DNA of 64,000 nt from Atlantibacter sp032075065 (GTDB lineage: Bacteria > Pseudomonadota > Gammaproteobacteria > Enterobacterales > Enterobacteriaceae): the NCBI RefSeq assembly GCF_032075065.1, contig NZ_DAMAZC010000001.1, forward strand, positions 9,356-73,355. Reading direction: 5' to 3'. The notes beneath the pieces are model-generated. The model ran no database searches. It had not been told where the DNA came from and saw only the letters and a list, made by a program, of their open reading frames with translations. Below are positions 26,618-35,495 of this stretch, piece by piece; within the stretch, counting starts at the first letter, position 1; every line of letters starts with the position of its first letter. Made by a program: the position numbers and the translations under genes.

Positions 26618-28134
26618 CGCAGCCCCTTAATTTGAATGTCGGATAATGCACTATGCCAGATTCGCAGGTTTTTGATGTAATAAACATATTTTACATTTGA
26701 TTGCACAATATTGCCTATTTCAGTTACAGTTTCTGTTGTGCTTGTTGGATTTGTTGTTCCTGTCGCAGTCTTGCTCCCAAAGAACACGGATATTTTATTA
26801 CCCTCGGTTTTATGAACATATACACCAAAATCGCTAGCGTCAGGCGAGAAGCCGATAGCAGATGAGGATCTGTATGCGGCTAATTTGGCAGGAGTAAGCA
26901 TTCTGCATATAATATCGTTTCTCGAGCCTTTCGAGGTTAATACATCAGTATAGCCAGACACTGGTAGATATTTAGGGACCAGGCTGAACGCAACCGTCCT
27001 GTTAAATAATTGCGCTAATGTTATATACCCAATATTTGAATTAGGCATAGCCCAACCATCCGCGGCACGGGTTGCCGCCGCGGTTGTCGTTGGAATGTAG
27101 GATGTCGGGAAAGCGCCTTCTTCAAATTGCGCACCCCAGAAATATAAACCGGATACACCATCGCCTGTGTAACTTGGTGTCACTCCATTGGCAAGCTGGA
27201 TACGAATGACTGTTGACTGACTTGCTGCTGCGGTGAATGTGATCCAGACCCGGTAAATGCCATTGCCAACATCTTCAAATCCACGATCAACAAAGTTAGA
27301 TCCTACGCCATTACCCGCCCAGGCTCCTGCTACAGGGTCAAAGAAGGCACCTGCTGTGCTTCCGGATGCAACACGCAGATAGAGGTTGCGGGGGCTAATA
27401 AATGCTTTTACAAAGACGGAGTAGCAGTATGTTGTTCCCGCAGTTAAAACGATGCCCCGGTCAGAGGCATAATGCTCAATGGTTGCTGTCGTATCCTCTA
27501 CCATGAGAGCCATTGTCTGGTCACCGCGAGGCGACACCCCACTGTTATTAGTGACCGTGCAGCGTTGACCGGCACTCCAGGTTTCAGATTGGGTGTAAAG
27601 ATTAGTTGCAGCGCCCTCACACATTAACCCTTGCTTTTCAAAGCGCGGCTCGTTAATCCCTGCCGTCTTCATAATCCCTGTCTTATCGATGTATGTTGCG
27701 GTGGTGGCGCGGGCGAAAGTAACACTGCGTGTTCCTACTGGATAACTTGTACCGCCGATATTAATCGTGTCTACCGGGCCTGTTCCGGCGAGCATCTGCA
27801 AATTGTCATTGAATGGTACCCAAACATCCGGGAACGGCGCATCTACATAGCCGGTTGCCGCTGCTGAACTGGCAGCGTCGGCGGCGCTTTGCGCGGCGGC
27901 TAAAGCTGATTGCGACGCTTGTTGCGCTGCCGCTGTTGCCTGGGCGGCGGCCTGCGCTGGCTGCACCATAACTGCATCAAGAGCACGCTTAAGTCGCTCG
28001 GACAGACTCGGTTGTGGTTGCCCGAGAGGCATCGGAACCAGCACTCCTTCTGGCTCGGTTAAAACTTTTTCAAACGCAGTTGTGGCTGCCGTGAGACGAT
28101 TAACCGCCGCATCGCCTTCGCTAAACTGAGACAT
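26614..28134 (-). CDS. Tail-spike/fibre-like protein with carbohydrate-binding-type domain
   Basis: 506 residues. An N-terminal segment (about 1-45) is followed by an alanine-rich coiled coil (about 47-98) and a PFPDVWVPFNDNLQML linker. A beta-rich region with TSRxVTFxRATTATYID, lectin-like strands and EEGAFPTSYIPTTTAAATR follows, a signature of phage proteins with carbohydrate-binding modules. It is likely a second receptor-binding or decorating protein. Its site between the gp43-like and gp44-like genes is outside the usual fibre locus, and codon use is more AT-rich than the flanks. Confidence 0.7.
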   Translation of the reverse strand: MSQFSEGDAAVNRLTAATTAFEKVLTEPEGVLVPMPLGQPQPSLSERLKRALDAVMVQPAQAAAQATAAAQQASQSALAAAQSAADAASSAAATGYVDAPFPDVWVPFNDNLQMLAGTGPVDTINIGGTSYPVGTRSVTFARATTATYIDKTGIMKTAGINEPRFEKQGLMCEGAATNLYTQSETWSAGQRCTVTNNSGVSPRGDQTMALMVEDTTATIEHYASDRGIVLTAGTTYCYSVFVKAFISPRNLYLRVASGSTAGAFFDPVAGAWAGNGVGSNFVDRGFEDVGNGIYRVWITFTAAASQSTVIRIQLANGVTPSYTGDGVSGLYFWGAQFEEGAFPTSYIPTTTAAATRAADGWAMPNSNIGYITLAQLFNRTVAFSLVPKYLPVSGYTDVLTSKGSRNDIICRMLTPAKLAAYRSSSAIGFSPDASDFGVYVHKTEGNKISVFFGSKTATGTTNPTSTTETVTEIGNIVQSNVKYVYYIKNLRIWHSALSDIQIKGLR

Positions 28135-28142
28135 GTTTTCTC

Positions 28143-29564
28143 CTAAAATCCTAAGGAACAGGCTTTTTCAACCGCTATTGCCCACCGCAACCAGTCGCTG
28201 GTTGTCACCGAAATTGCTTTCTCTTCTGTTTCCATCTGAGCGACAGGCCAGGCTAACTGGCGTGTGGTGATCTTCAGTGGCTTCCTCGGGATGAAGCCCG
28301 GATGTGCTATGCGGTTACGCTGAACAATTTCATCTGCCCGGCTGGCGTCGTCATATACGCGTGCCGCCATCACCAGGGCGGGCTCGGTACCAACAGGCAT
28401 AACCGATACCGTTTTGTCAGCCTGACGCAGACGCTGGGTTAAGTCGGCATTCAGATCTGCTTTCAGGCGACGGAGCGCAATGAAAACACGGTCGTCACTG
28501 GTGCGGCTCATCTCGCGCTCGATGGCCACATTCAGCGTGTCGCGCACTTCGGTAAGCTCATCCCATGAAGGCGTGTCTGGTTTAACTGTATTTGGAGGGG
28601 CATTGCTCAGGGCCGGGTGCGACACGTTCGCAATCACCGCCGGGGTTTGCCCGGTGACACCAACAGGTGAAGATGCCACTGGCGCTGGCAACGTTGATAC
28701 CGCATAGACCGCTTCACTTAATGCCGTGGTGCGGATCGCGCTGGCAACGGCATTCCCCTGTTCTGACTGCCATTTCGTGCTCTGGCTTTCCGTTTTCCAT
28801 ACGCCGCGTGGCGCCAGGCCCTTCCCCATACTGATGCCAGAGAGGGTTTTGATCATCGTGATGATGTCGCCCGTGTTGCCGTACAGCCTGTTTCCGGTAC
28901 GCCACATTTTCTGCAGCGCATCCACAAAGCCCTTACCGGATGACGGCGGCGGAAGGAGAACGGAAATATCGCCCTGAAGCAGTCGGGCTGCATCGGAAAC
29001 CGAGCCGTCAACCATTTTCATGGCGTCAGAAACATAGCCCAGCATGCCACTGGCCCGCTCAACCACTCCCCCCTGGATGAAGTCAGGCATGCTATCCATG
29101 CCAAACGCCCCGAATCCATCGCTGATGCAATCATCCAGGGCTGAACATGATGAAGTCAGGATCTGCGCTGTGGCTGCGCCCGATGTGGGAAATGACAGTT
29201 CGCCCGCCTCAACAAACTTGAGATCAAAGCGAACCATTCGCCCTTCGGTTTTCGTCGTGCTGACGCGGATCTCGCCATCAACACAGACATTCATTTCACC
29301 GTAAGCGGGGTGGATAAGCGTACCGGGGCCGGGTTTATTCAGCGCCTCGATGAGTCGGTCACGTTGGTCATAACAGTCTTCACCAACAACGTATGCAGTT
29401 ATTGATGGGCGGCTTGTTATCTTCCCGAGGTCCTCTGTGTATGGCTTATCGCGATTGGGGTACTCATGTGTCTCAACACGGCGGCCTACAGGGCTGCTTT
29501 CGTCTTCAACTTTAAACGGCACGCCGCGGAATGAGGCGTCCTGTAACCTGTCTTTCCACGCCAT
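28143..29564 (-). CDS. Mu gp43-like tail/DNA circularisation protein
   Basis: 473-residue protein of the DNA circularisation N-terminal family (Mu N/gp43), a baseplate hub component. The N-terminus WKDRLQDASFRGVPFKVEDESSPVGRR and the HEYPNRDKPYxEDLG motif define the family. Despite the family name its role here is structural. It follows the moron and its terminator and begins the baseplate block. Confidence 0.9.
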   Translation of the reverse strand: MAWKDRLQDASFRGVPFKVEDESSPVGRRVETHEYPNRDKPYTEDLGKITSRPSITAYVVGEDCYDQRDRLIEALNKPGPGTLIHPAYGEMNVCVDGEIRVSTTKTEGRMVRFDLKFVEAGELSFPTSGAATAQILTSSCSALDDCISDGFGAFGMDSMPDFIQGGVVERASGMLGYVSDAMKMVDGSVSDAARLLQGDISVLLPPPSSGKGFVDALQKMWRTGNRLYGNTGDIITMIKTLSGISMGKGLAPRGVWKTESQSTKWQSEQGNAVASAIRTTALSEAVYAVSTLPAPVASSPVGVTGQTPAVIANVSHPALSNAPPNTVKPDTPSWDELTEVRDTLNVAIEREMSRTSDDRVFIALRRLKADLNADLTQRLRQADKTVSVMPVGTEPALVMAARVYDDASRADEIVQRNRIAHPGFIPRKPLKITTRQLAWPVAQMETEEKAISVTTSDWLRWAIAVEKACSLGF

Positions 29565-29579
29565 ATAAACTCCGGGTAT

Positions 29580-29601
29580 AAAAAAACCCGCCGAAGCGGG
29601 T
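29580..29601 (-). terminator. Terminator after the moron gene
   Basis: On the minus strand ACCCGC-TTCG-GCGGGT is followed by a T-tract of about seven. It lies just downstream of the secreted-protein gene and just upstream of the gp43-like gene, inside the late operon. Confidence 0.8.
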
Positions 29602-29618
29602 ATATTTGTGATCTGTAA

Positions 29619-30119
29619 TTAATTTAAATAAACATCAATAGAATATATTCCCCCAACTTTCCTAAACTTCGAATCGGCACGTTCATCGAAAGATTCAAAA
29701 TGCTGAACTTCAGAGAATCTTTTCATCTTATTATTAAATATTGCCTCATCCAAACCAGTCAAATAATGAAAAGCCCTTCCTGCCAAAGCTTTATTACTTA
29801 AATTCTGAGTGTTTGCGTTATCCTCATAAAACCAAATCATTATCCTCTCGGGACATGGAGGATTATATAAAGCTAAATAAAATTGAGGTTCATAATTTTT
29901 CTCAGCATCTTCACTAAAGGCAACTTCATCAGTTAAAGGTTTTCTAAATTCATATTGCCTTTTAACGTCACCATCATCTTTGGTGGTCTTTTTACTGGTA
30001 GGCTTTACTCCAATTGATTTAACTAAATCGGATTCAGCGAAATTATAATTGCATTGATCAGCAATAACGCTAAACGGTAGAAAGCAAATGATTAATAAAA
30101 CAAATATGCGCATCATCAT
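29619..30119 (-). CDS. Putative secreted moron protein
   Basis: 166-residue (or 164 if the third ATG is used) protein with a clear Sec signal peptide (FVLLIICFLPFSVIA, cleavage before DQC). The mature part is hydrophilic, with two cysteines (DQCNYN, PPCPER). I recognise no family. The gene is strikingly AT-rich against both neighbours, has its own promoter and terminator, and sits between the tape measure and gp43-like genes, all typical of a moron expressed from the prophage. A periplasmic role in the lysogen is inferred. Confidence 0.75.
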   Translation of the reverse strand: MMMRIFVLLIICFLPFSVIADQCNYNFAESDLVKSIGVKPTSKKTTKDDGDVKRQYEFRKPLTDEVAFSEDAEKNYEPQFYLALYNPPCPERIMIWFYEDNANTQNLSNKALAGRAFHYLTGLDEAIFNNKMKRFSEVQHFESFDERADSKFRKVGGIYSIDVYLN

Positions 30120-30146
30120 CCCTATAAGCCGAATTCATGAAAGACA

Positions 30147-30176
30147 ATCTTAGCGCACACCATGCAGCGCTAACAA
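30147..30176 (-). promoter_or_regulatory. Candidate autonomous promoter of the moron
   Basis: Minus-strand TTGTTA (30171-30176), an 18-bp spacer and TAAGAT (30147-30152), in the 77-bp gap after the tape-measure gene and about 30 bp upstream of the moron start. Confidence 0.6.
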
Positions 30177-30196
30177 TATCGAAAGCAAAGAGATCG

Positions 30197-31981
30197 CTAT
30201 CCTCCCATGCCGATCCGACCAATTCTGGTGTAACCAACATCATGATTAACATCGATACCGCGGGAACTGCTTTCAGTCACTGTCATACCCAACGGCGCGC
30301 CTTTAAATTCAACAGTAAGCTTGCCTTCAGGCTTTTCCGCGGCAGACGACTGTATTTGATATGGATTGTAGCCTCCGCCTGCGACCCCAGCGCCATATGC
30401 CCCGTATCCGCCAGATCCCCATTGCGCAGCATTTAAGGCGTTTACAGTTTCAGATGAACTGTCTGTGAACCATTTAATAATAGGCTCTAGTTTCTTCCAC
30501 ATATCTTCGAACCATTTGACGATTGGCCCCCAATTTTTGATGACCTGCCCAAGCGCCGTCCATTCGAAGACTTTCTTCATAATTTCCCAGCCAGCTTCAA
30601 AGTAAGGCGCAATACCGGCCCACATCTCTTTAAACCAGGGCCCAATCGTACTCCAATTCGCAATAATATATCCTGCGGCTAAGGCAATAATACGGATAGC
30701 AATTCCAAACCAAGACATAGATAAAGTTTTACTGACCAGTCCCAGAGCGAAGTTAACTCCTAAAAATGCCAACTTTACAGCTGCAAGCCCGGCAGCAAGA
30801 CCAAAAGCGCCACGGATTACTGCTGGATTTTTTTCAGCAAATGCTGTGAATTTCTCGCCGAGATCGCCAAGCCAGGCGGTAATCCTTTTCGCGTCACCAG
30901 AAAAGGCACCACCGATAGCAGCCAGTCCGTTCGTTGCTGTCCCGGTCATTGCGTCCCACAGGTTCGCCAGGGTGCCCAATTGCATTTCGACCCTTTTATT
31001 CAGGCTGGCCTGCTTGTTCATTTTTCGCTGAATCTCGTCGTAACCGCTTTTCCCTTTGTCGATCAGAGCATTCAGCACCTGAAGTGTTTCAGAGTCGTCG
31101 CCGAAGATATCCTTTAAAACCCTTGTGCGCTGCACGTCAGTCAGGCCTTTGAGTTTTTCGAGTTGCGCGAAAAGATTATTAAGCCCACCAAACGAGCCTT
31201 TGCCATCCGTAAAGTTAAGCTTGATGCCTTTTTTGCTCATCAACTTGTTTGCGGCCGCAATCTTTTTCAGATCAAGCCCGCCCTGAATAACTTTACGCAG
31301 CGCGTTACCCGCAGACTCACCCTGCATCCCCATCTGATCCATCATGACGCCGATAGGTACCAGACTTTGCGCTGCGGTCAGGCCGTCTTTATTGACCATC
31401 TTCAGAACGGAGCTGGTTTTGGTAAAGAACGAAAGCATGTTGGTATCGTCCACGCCCAGATAGAACGCTTTCTGGATCGTGTCGAACAACCCCATCATGT
31501 CTTTCGCCGCGGTCCCGGTTGCATCCTGCATTTTTGCTGCAAATTCCGCTGCCGCTTCCGGCGTTTTCTTCAGCTGTACGGCAAGATAAGCCGACGCCTT
31601 CCCGACCCCACCAAGAATGTTTTCAGCCGGGATGCCCTGGCGGACCAGCATCTGCATCATGTTCTGAAAATCAGCAGTCGTGCCGGGTAGCTGGTTACCC
31701 AGGCCGATCGCCAGCTTATTGATTTTTTCAAAGCTTGCCCCAACCTGACCGTTGGCCTCAGTCATTGCGACCTTAAGGCCCATAGCGGCATCTTCCTGTT
31801 GCGCGTATGCGCGGCCAGTGATCGCCAGCCCTGCCGTCAGACCAGCAGCCAGGCCCAGCCCACCACTCCCCGCACCCTCGGCGGCGCGCCGGAACCGGCG
31901 AATATTGCGCTGCATGCGCGAAAGTGTTGGCGAAAGGCGATCAATACCCGTGATCAGCGCCTTCAGTTCAAAGTTAGCCAT
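30197..31981 (-). CDS. Tail tape measure protein
   Basis: 594-residue tape measure protein (TP901-type core region with FEKINKLAIGLGNQLPGTTADFQNM). The N-terminal region is helical; membrane-like helices lie around residues 395-450 and a glycine/tyrosine-rich segment (GGYGAYGAGVAGGGYNPY) near the C-terminus. It sets tail length and probably forms the DNA channel. Its start codon overlaps the end of the frameshifted chaperone reading frame. Confidence 0.9.
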   Translation of the reverse strand: MANFELKALITGIDRLSPTLSRMQRNIRRFRRAAEGAGSGGLGLAAGLTAGLAITGRAYAQQEDAAMGLKVAMTEANGQVGASFEKINKLAIGLGNQLPGTTADFQNMMQMLVRQGIPAENILGGVGKASAYLAVQLKKTPEAAAEFAAKMQDATGTAAKDMMGLFDTIQKAFYLGVDDTNMLSFFTKTSSVLKMVNKDGLTAAQSLVPIGVMMDQMGMQGESAGNALRKVIQGGLDLKKIAAANKLMSKKGIKLNFTDGKGSFGGLNNLFAQLEKLKGLTDVQRTRVLKDIFGDDSETLQVLNALIDKGKSGYDEIQRKMNKQASLNKRVEMQLGTLANLWDAMTGTATNGLAAIGGAFSGDAKRITAWLGDLGEKFTAFAEKNPAVIRGAFGLAAGLAAVKLAFLGVNFALGLVSKTLSMSWFGIAIRIIALAAGYIIANWSTIGPWFKEMWAGIAPYFEAGWEIMKKVFEWTALGQVIKNWGPIVKWFEDMWKKLEPIIKWFTDSSSETVNALNAAQWGSGGYGAYGAGVAGGGYNPYQIQSSAAEKPEGKLTVEFKGAPLGMTVTESSSRGIDVNHDVGYTRIGRIGMGG

Positions 31982-32392
31982 TGCGGCGCTTCTCCTGCTC
32001 TATTCGGTTTGCCTGACTGACCAGCAGTGGAATTTCACTGATTGGCATGCTCAGCAGTTCAAAGGGATTGATGCGCCAGTAGCTGGCGCAATCAAAGAAG
32101 CGATCAGTGAGGTATTCAGCCGTCAGGCCTGGAGGAAAAAACCTGCCACCATCCAGGCGGCGGCATTCAGATCTGCGGGAGACATCTGATCAACTGAGCT
32201 TTGCGGTACGTTCGCCAGGCGCACAATATATTTCGAGACGACGCCGGACAGCAGCTTGATCGACTCGTCCTGGTTCATCTGGTAGGGATAACCCAGCTCG
32301 CGGACGTCTTTGCCAGTCGGCTCTGAAAGCTCCAGAACGTGTACGGTCTCGCCATGAGCGGTAATCGGTTTGGTTAACTGTAGCTCCATCAC
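31974..32392 (-). CDS. Tail assembly chaperone fusion gpE-E' (programmed -1 frameshift)
   Basis: Predicted 139-residue product made when ribosomes slip at T TTT TTC (32135-32141), six codons before the gpE stop. The -1 frame is open for 53 more codons, encoding a segment with DCASYWRINPFELLSMPI, the hallmark of the second tail chaperone, and ends in TAA inside the start of the tape measure gene. The long form is thought to coat the tape measure protein during tail assembly. The E' frame has no start codon of its own that would make sense. Confidence 0.8.
32123..32392 (-). CDS. Tail assembly chaperone gpE
   Basis: 89-residue tail assembly protein (Mu gp41/P2 gpE-type), unshifted product. It opens MMELQLTKPITAHGETVHVLELSEPTGKD, typical of the family. 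It overlaps the tube gene by 4 bp and ends shortly after the slippery site. Confidence 0.88.
   Translation of the reverse strand: MMELQLTKPITAHGETVHVLELSEPTGKDVRELGYPYQMNQDESIKLLSGVVSKYIVRLANVPQSSVDQMSPADLNAAAWMVAGFFLQA
32136..32141 (-). other. Slippery sequence for -1 ribosomal frameshift
   Basis: Run of six T on the minus strand, read in the zero frame as GGT TTT TTC. This fits the X XXY YYZ heptamer T TTT TTC, with tandem Phe tRNAs re-pairing perfectly after slippage. Confidence 0.8.
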
Positions 32393-32745
32393 TGGTAATC
32401 TCCTTCTTCACCGTGGAATTCAAGTTCTGCCGTGCCTTCTTCAGCGTTGTGGTTCGCTTCGCCGTGCAGCCAGGCGGAAGAAAGTACGTAGACCTGACCA
32501 TTCGCCAGCTCGGCTGTGATGGTCATCTGATCTGAACTGGTGATTTTATTCACCGGAAAATCCTTCGGCACCTTAAAGGTGCCTTTGACGTAAGGGGCGC
32601 GATGAGTCTCTTTACGATCCACCGACCCCTCCATACCAATGATGTCGTCGTTTACGACTGTGTTCATCGGCACCTCAATACCGCCGGTCAGCGATAGCTG
32701 CTGACCGTCAATTTTGAAATAACAGGTACCAGCAATTCTGGCCAT
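32389..32745 (-). CDS. Phage tail tube protein (Mu gp40-like)
   Basis: 118-residue tube subunit of the Mu M family. ARIAGTCYFKIDGQQLSLTGGIEVPMN and VKGTFKVPKDFPV are characteristic. It polymerises into the inner tube through which DNA travels; it follows the sheath gene with a one-base stop/start overlap. Confidence 0.92.
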   Translation of the reverse strand: MARIAGTCYFKIDGQQLSLTGGIEVPMNTVVNDDIIGMEGSVDRKETHRAPYVKGTFKVPKDFPVNKITSSDQMTITAELANGQVYVLSSAWLHGEANHNAEEGTAELEFHGEEGDYQ

Positions 32746-34241
32746 TATGCTTCCTCCGGATACTGGAGACGGAACTGGTTGAGCAGCGCGAACACACGCA
32801 GCTGATTGACGTAATCAGGCGGATAAAGCACGTTGATGCGGGTCGGGTTATTCGCGTCGCGCTCTACGATCAGGTATTGCTTGAACAGGTCGTAGTTTTC
32901 AACAATTCCTTCACGTTCCATCTGGCGGTAGGTCGCCAGCAGCTCGCCCTTAATTACCGCGGGCGTCACGATCGCCTGGCCGGGCCCAAAGCGGGTACCG
33001 TCGTTCGCGAGCTTATGGCGGCCATACTTGCTCGTGATAACCGTCTTGAGGCGGCGCAGAACATACGCGCTGGTATGCAGCGTTTCGCTGTCCAGATAGC
33101 TGTTATCCGCCACGCCATAAGCGTTTTTCTTATACGTGGTGATATCGCGCTGGATGCGCAGCGCACCACCCTCGGTATACGCCGTGGCGATACCGTGCGT
33201 TAACAGGGATTGCTGCTCGGTTTTGATAAAGCGCTTACCGTTAGGCGGCGGCAGCATCCCGACCAGTTCTCCGGTCTGGGTTGGCCGGGCCGGATCGATA
33301 CGCAGGAAAACGGCAGCGCGCGCAGTGCGGCTTGCGGCCAGCTCATCGGCGCAGCACTGAACGGTTTTTTCGTAACCTGCCAGGGTTAAGTGCGGATCGT
33401 TGAACATGTCTCCGACAGTGATGAGGTCGCTTACAGTTGCGATCTTCGCTGTATAAACGTGCCCATAAATCTGGCGAAGCCAGCTCCAGCGACCGCTCGT
33501 GTCGTTCATTTCCTGGCTGATGGTGTTAATCGACGCTGTGTCGTTGAACGGATGACCGATATAGTCGAAAGACTCATCGCCCATCGCCGCAATAGTCCCG
33601 GTAAGCGTTGGCGCGCCGGTTCCTGCGGTGCCGATGGCGATTGCCACATTTACGCCCGACGGCAGGACTTCACCACCACTGAAACCGTAATAGTTCAGCG
33701 TGATCGGCGTGTCGTTGGCCCAGGTACCTTTGTGGCGCGCAGTTAACGTCACCACGCCCGCCGCCGCTGCTGCGGTAAACGGCGTAAGACCATCGGCGGT
33801 GATGGCACTGGCGATAGACGTCGCGATCACCGCCACGGTATCACCCGCGCTAACTGCGGCCTGAATACGGCGATTACCGATATAAAGAGTTACAACGCCA
33901 GCGGCCAGAGCGGAACCGGTGACCGTCAGGGTAAACGTTGCTGCCGTGCCTGCTGCCGGCTCTGGTACCGCAATAACCCACAACTCACCGAACGGATCGG
34001 TTTTGCGGTATGCATCAACCATGCGCGCCAGCTGGCTGCCAGCCCCGGCCATACGGATGGCATAATCTGCCGACGGCATAAACACAAGCTGGTTTGTTGC
34101 GATTTGCGCGCCAGTATTGGCATGCCCGATTAACAGGCCAGGTGCGCTGGTCTGCGCGGTGTTGGCTGCGCTGTTGTCCATTTCTGCATAGAACAGCGGA
34201 ACGCGCAGATCGGACGGGATAGCATTCATTGAGACCGTCAT
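32745..34241 (-). CDS. Contractile tail sheath protein (Mu gp39-like)
   Basis: 498-residue sheath subunit. The protein opens MTVSMNAIPSDLRVPLFYAEMDNS like Mu L, has a central variable beta domain (about 110-230), and ends in the conserved IVERDANNPTRINVLYPPDYVNQLRV region that builds the contractile core. Its presence makes this phage a myovirus despite the HK97 head. Confidence 0.94.
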   Translation of the reverse strand: MTVSMNAIPSDLRVPLFYAEMDNSAANTAQTSAPGLLIGHANTGAQIATNQLVFMPSADYAIRMAGAGSQLARMVDAYRKTDPFGELWVIAVPEPAAGTAATFTLTVTGSALAAGVVTLYIGNRRIQAAVSAGDTVAVIATSIASAITADGLTPFTAAAAAGVVTLTARHKGTWANDTPITLNYYGFSGGEVLPSGVNVAIAIGTAGTGAPTLTGTIAAMGDESFDYIGHPFNDTASINTISQEMNDTSGRWSWLRQIYGHVYTAKIATVSDLITVGDMFNDPHLTLAGYEKTVQCCADELAASRTARAAVFLRIDPARPTQTGELVGMLPPPNGKRFIKTEQQSLLTHGIATAYTEGGALRIQRDITTYKKNAYGVADNSYLDSETLHTSAYVLRRLKTVITSKYGRHKLANDGTRFGPGQAIVTPAVIKGELLATYRQMEREGIVENYDLFKQYLIVERDANNPTRINVLYPPDYVNQLRVFALLNQFRLQYPEEA

Positions 34242-34420
34242 TTCTTATCCACCTGTTTTACGGGTTCAGCCGCTTCTGCCGGCGGAACAATTTCAATATC
34301 CCCGTCCAGTTCCCGACGGTACCAGTACTGACTTTCTTCGACGTTACGCCCGGATTCAGGCAGCAGATCGCCGCGGGCAGGGTCATGGACTGACCGCCCT
34401 TTTTTGGGTTTTACAAACAT
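34238..34420 (-). CDS. DUF2635 small protein (Mu gp38-like)
   Basis: 60-residue DUF2635 protein: MFVKPKKGRSVHDPARGDLLP is the diagnostic start. It always precedes the sheath gene in Mu-like tails. Function is unknown. Confidence 0.85.
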   Translation of the reverse strand: MFVKPKKGRSVHDPARGDLLPESGRNVEESQYWYRRELDGDIEIVPPAEAAEPVKQVDKK

Positions 34421-34428
34421 GGGGCCTC

Positions 34429-34989
34429 TCAGGGGTTGAGGGTTATTTCAGTGTGATGCTCAATTTTGCCGTCCGGGCCGGTGCCTGGATCAATGAAGTC
34501 AACATCAATGCCCAGCTCTATAAACTCATCAAGCGCATCAAGTTCAATATGCTGGCGCGTCATTTCATCGGTAATTTCCATGTCACAGGTGAAGTCAAAC
34601 TGGTAATAAAGACGCCCGCGATCCATATCCAGCAACTGCCCACCGGCATAAAGCACGATGTCGCTGTTCTCGTCAGGTCTCATGCCCAGCAGCGCAGACC
34701 AGAGCATCTTTTTAACTTCATCGATCGCATCATAAGTGGCGGCCTGACCGCGGGGGTCGCGAGTGTTGTCCAGCACCACCACAACGGCGAAGCCTTCTGT
34801 TACAGTTTGCCAGTAATCAGTTTTAGATTTTTGAGGGGCGACATTGTCATCAGCCGGTATGACGTACGCAGCCGGTAATTTCATTTTTCCGGTTTCAGGG
34901 ATGTTCTTGAACTCAGCTGCGCCGCTGATATTGGAGTCAAAAAAAGGGCACCGCCCGCGCAGTGCCCCGATTATTTTTGATAATTTCAC
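34429..34989 (-). CDS. Tail terminator/gp37-like protein
   Basis: 186-residue protein in the Mu gp37 position, probably the tail terminator at the head-tail interface. The FPAAYVIPADD-like element (KLPAAYVIPADDNVAPQ) and the later YYQFDFTCDMEI strand fit the family. Two bases separate it from the preceding gp10-like gene. Confidence 0.78.
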   Translation of the reverse strand: MKLSKIIGALRGRCPFFDSNISGAAEFKNIPETGKMKLPAAYVIPADDNVAPQKSKTDYWQTVTEGFAVVVVLDNTRDPRGQAATYDAIDEVKKMLWSALLGMRPDENSDIVLYAGGQLLDMDRGRLYYQFDFTCDMEITDEMTRQHIELDALDEFIELGIDVDFIDPGTGPDGKIEHHTEITLNP

Positions 34990-34991
34990 GG

Positions 34992-35495
34992 TTAACTTCC
35001 TTCAGTTCTGATAGCCCGCCGTAACGCCTGCGTTAATATGTACCGCGTCCAGGGCGCAAGATACTCCAGCGATTCGTTCATGAAGTTATTGCGGGGAGCA
35101 ATACGCCAGCCACTTCCGCCAGATGCTCCACGGTTATGCCGTCTCTGGCGCCGCGCACCGCGTTTGACGCCATGCATCAGAAAGGCCGGGTAGTAGTCGC
35201 CGGTAATGCTTGCTGTTTTGCCCCTGCCGCGCTTCTGGTTAGGCGCTATTCGCACCATAAAACCGGGGCGACGGCCGGTAGCGTTCGGAACGTAATAACC
35301 AATCGAGCCGAAAAGCTGCCCACTGTCAGAGCCGGGGTTCTGGCCCGGTTGCGATCTGTTGCGTGAAGCAATCAGGCGGCGGGCAACGGAGAGATGCTCC
35401 TGGCCTATTCCAATAAATGCCCGGCGAACCATTCGCTTATCGAAAACGACATTGCCCGACTGCTGAAGATCAATATGAAGGGAGCCGTCAGCCAT
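34992..35495 (-). CDS. HK97 gp10-like minor tail/neck protein
   Basis: 167-residue basic protein with the HK97 gp10/tail-completion features (VRRAFIGIGQEHLSVARRLI, GSIGYYVP). AGGAGGTGAT sits ideally before the ATG at 35495, which overlaps the adaptor gene; the open frame upstream is not conserved. It likely bridges head and contractile tail. Confidence 0.8.
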   Translation of the reverse strand: MADGSLHIDLQQSGNVVFDKRMVRRAFIGIGQEHLSVARRLIASRNRSQPGQNPGSDSGQLFGSIGYYVPNATGRRPGFMVRIAPNQKRGRGKTASITGDYYPAFLMHGVKRGARRQRRHNRGASGGSGWRIAPRNNFMNESLEYLAPWTRYILTQALRRAIRTEGS

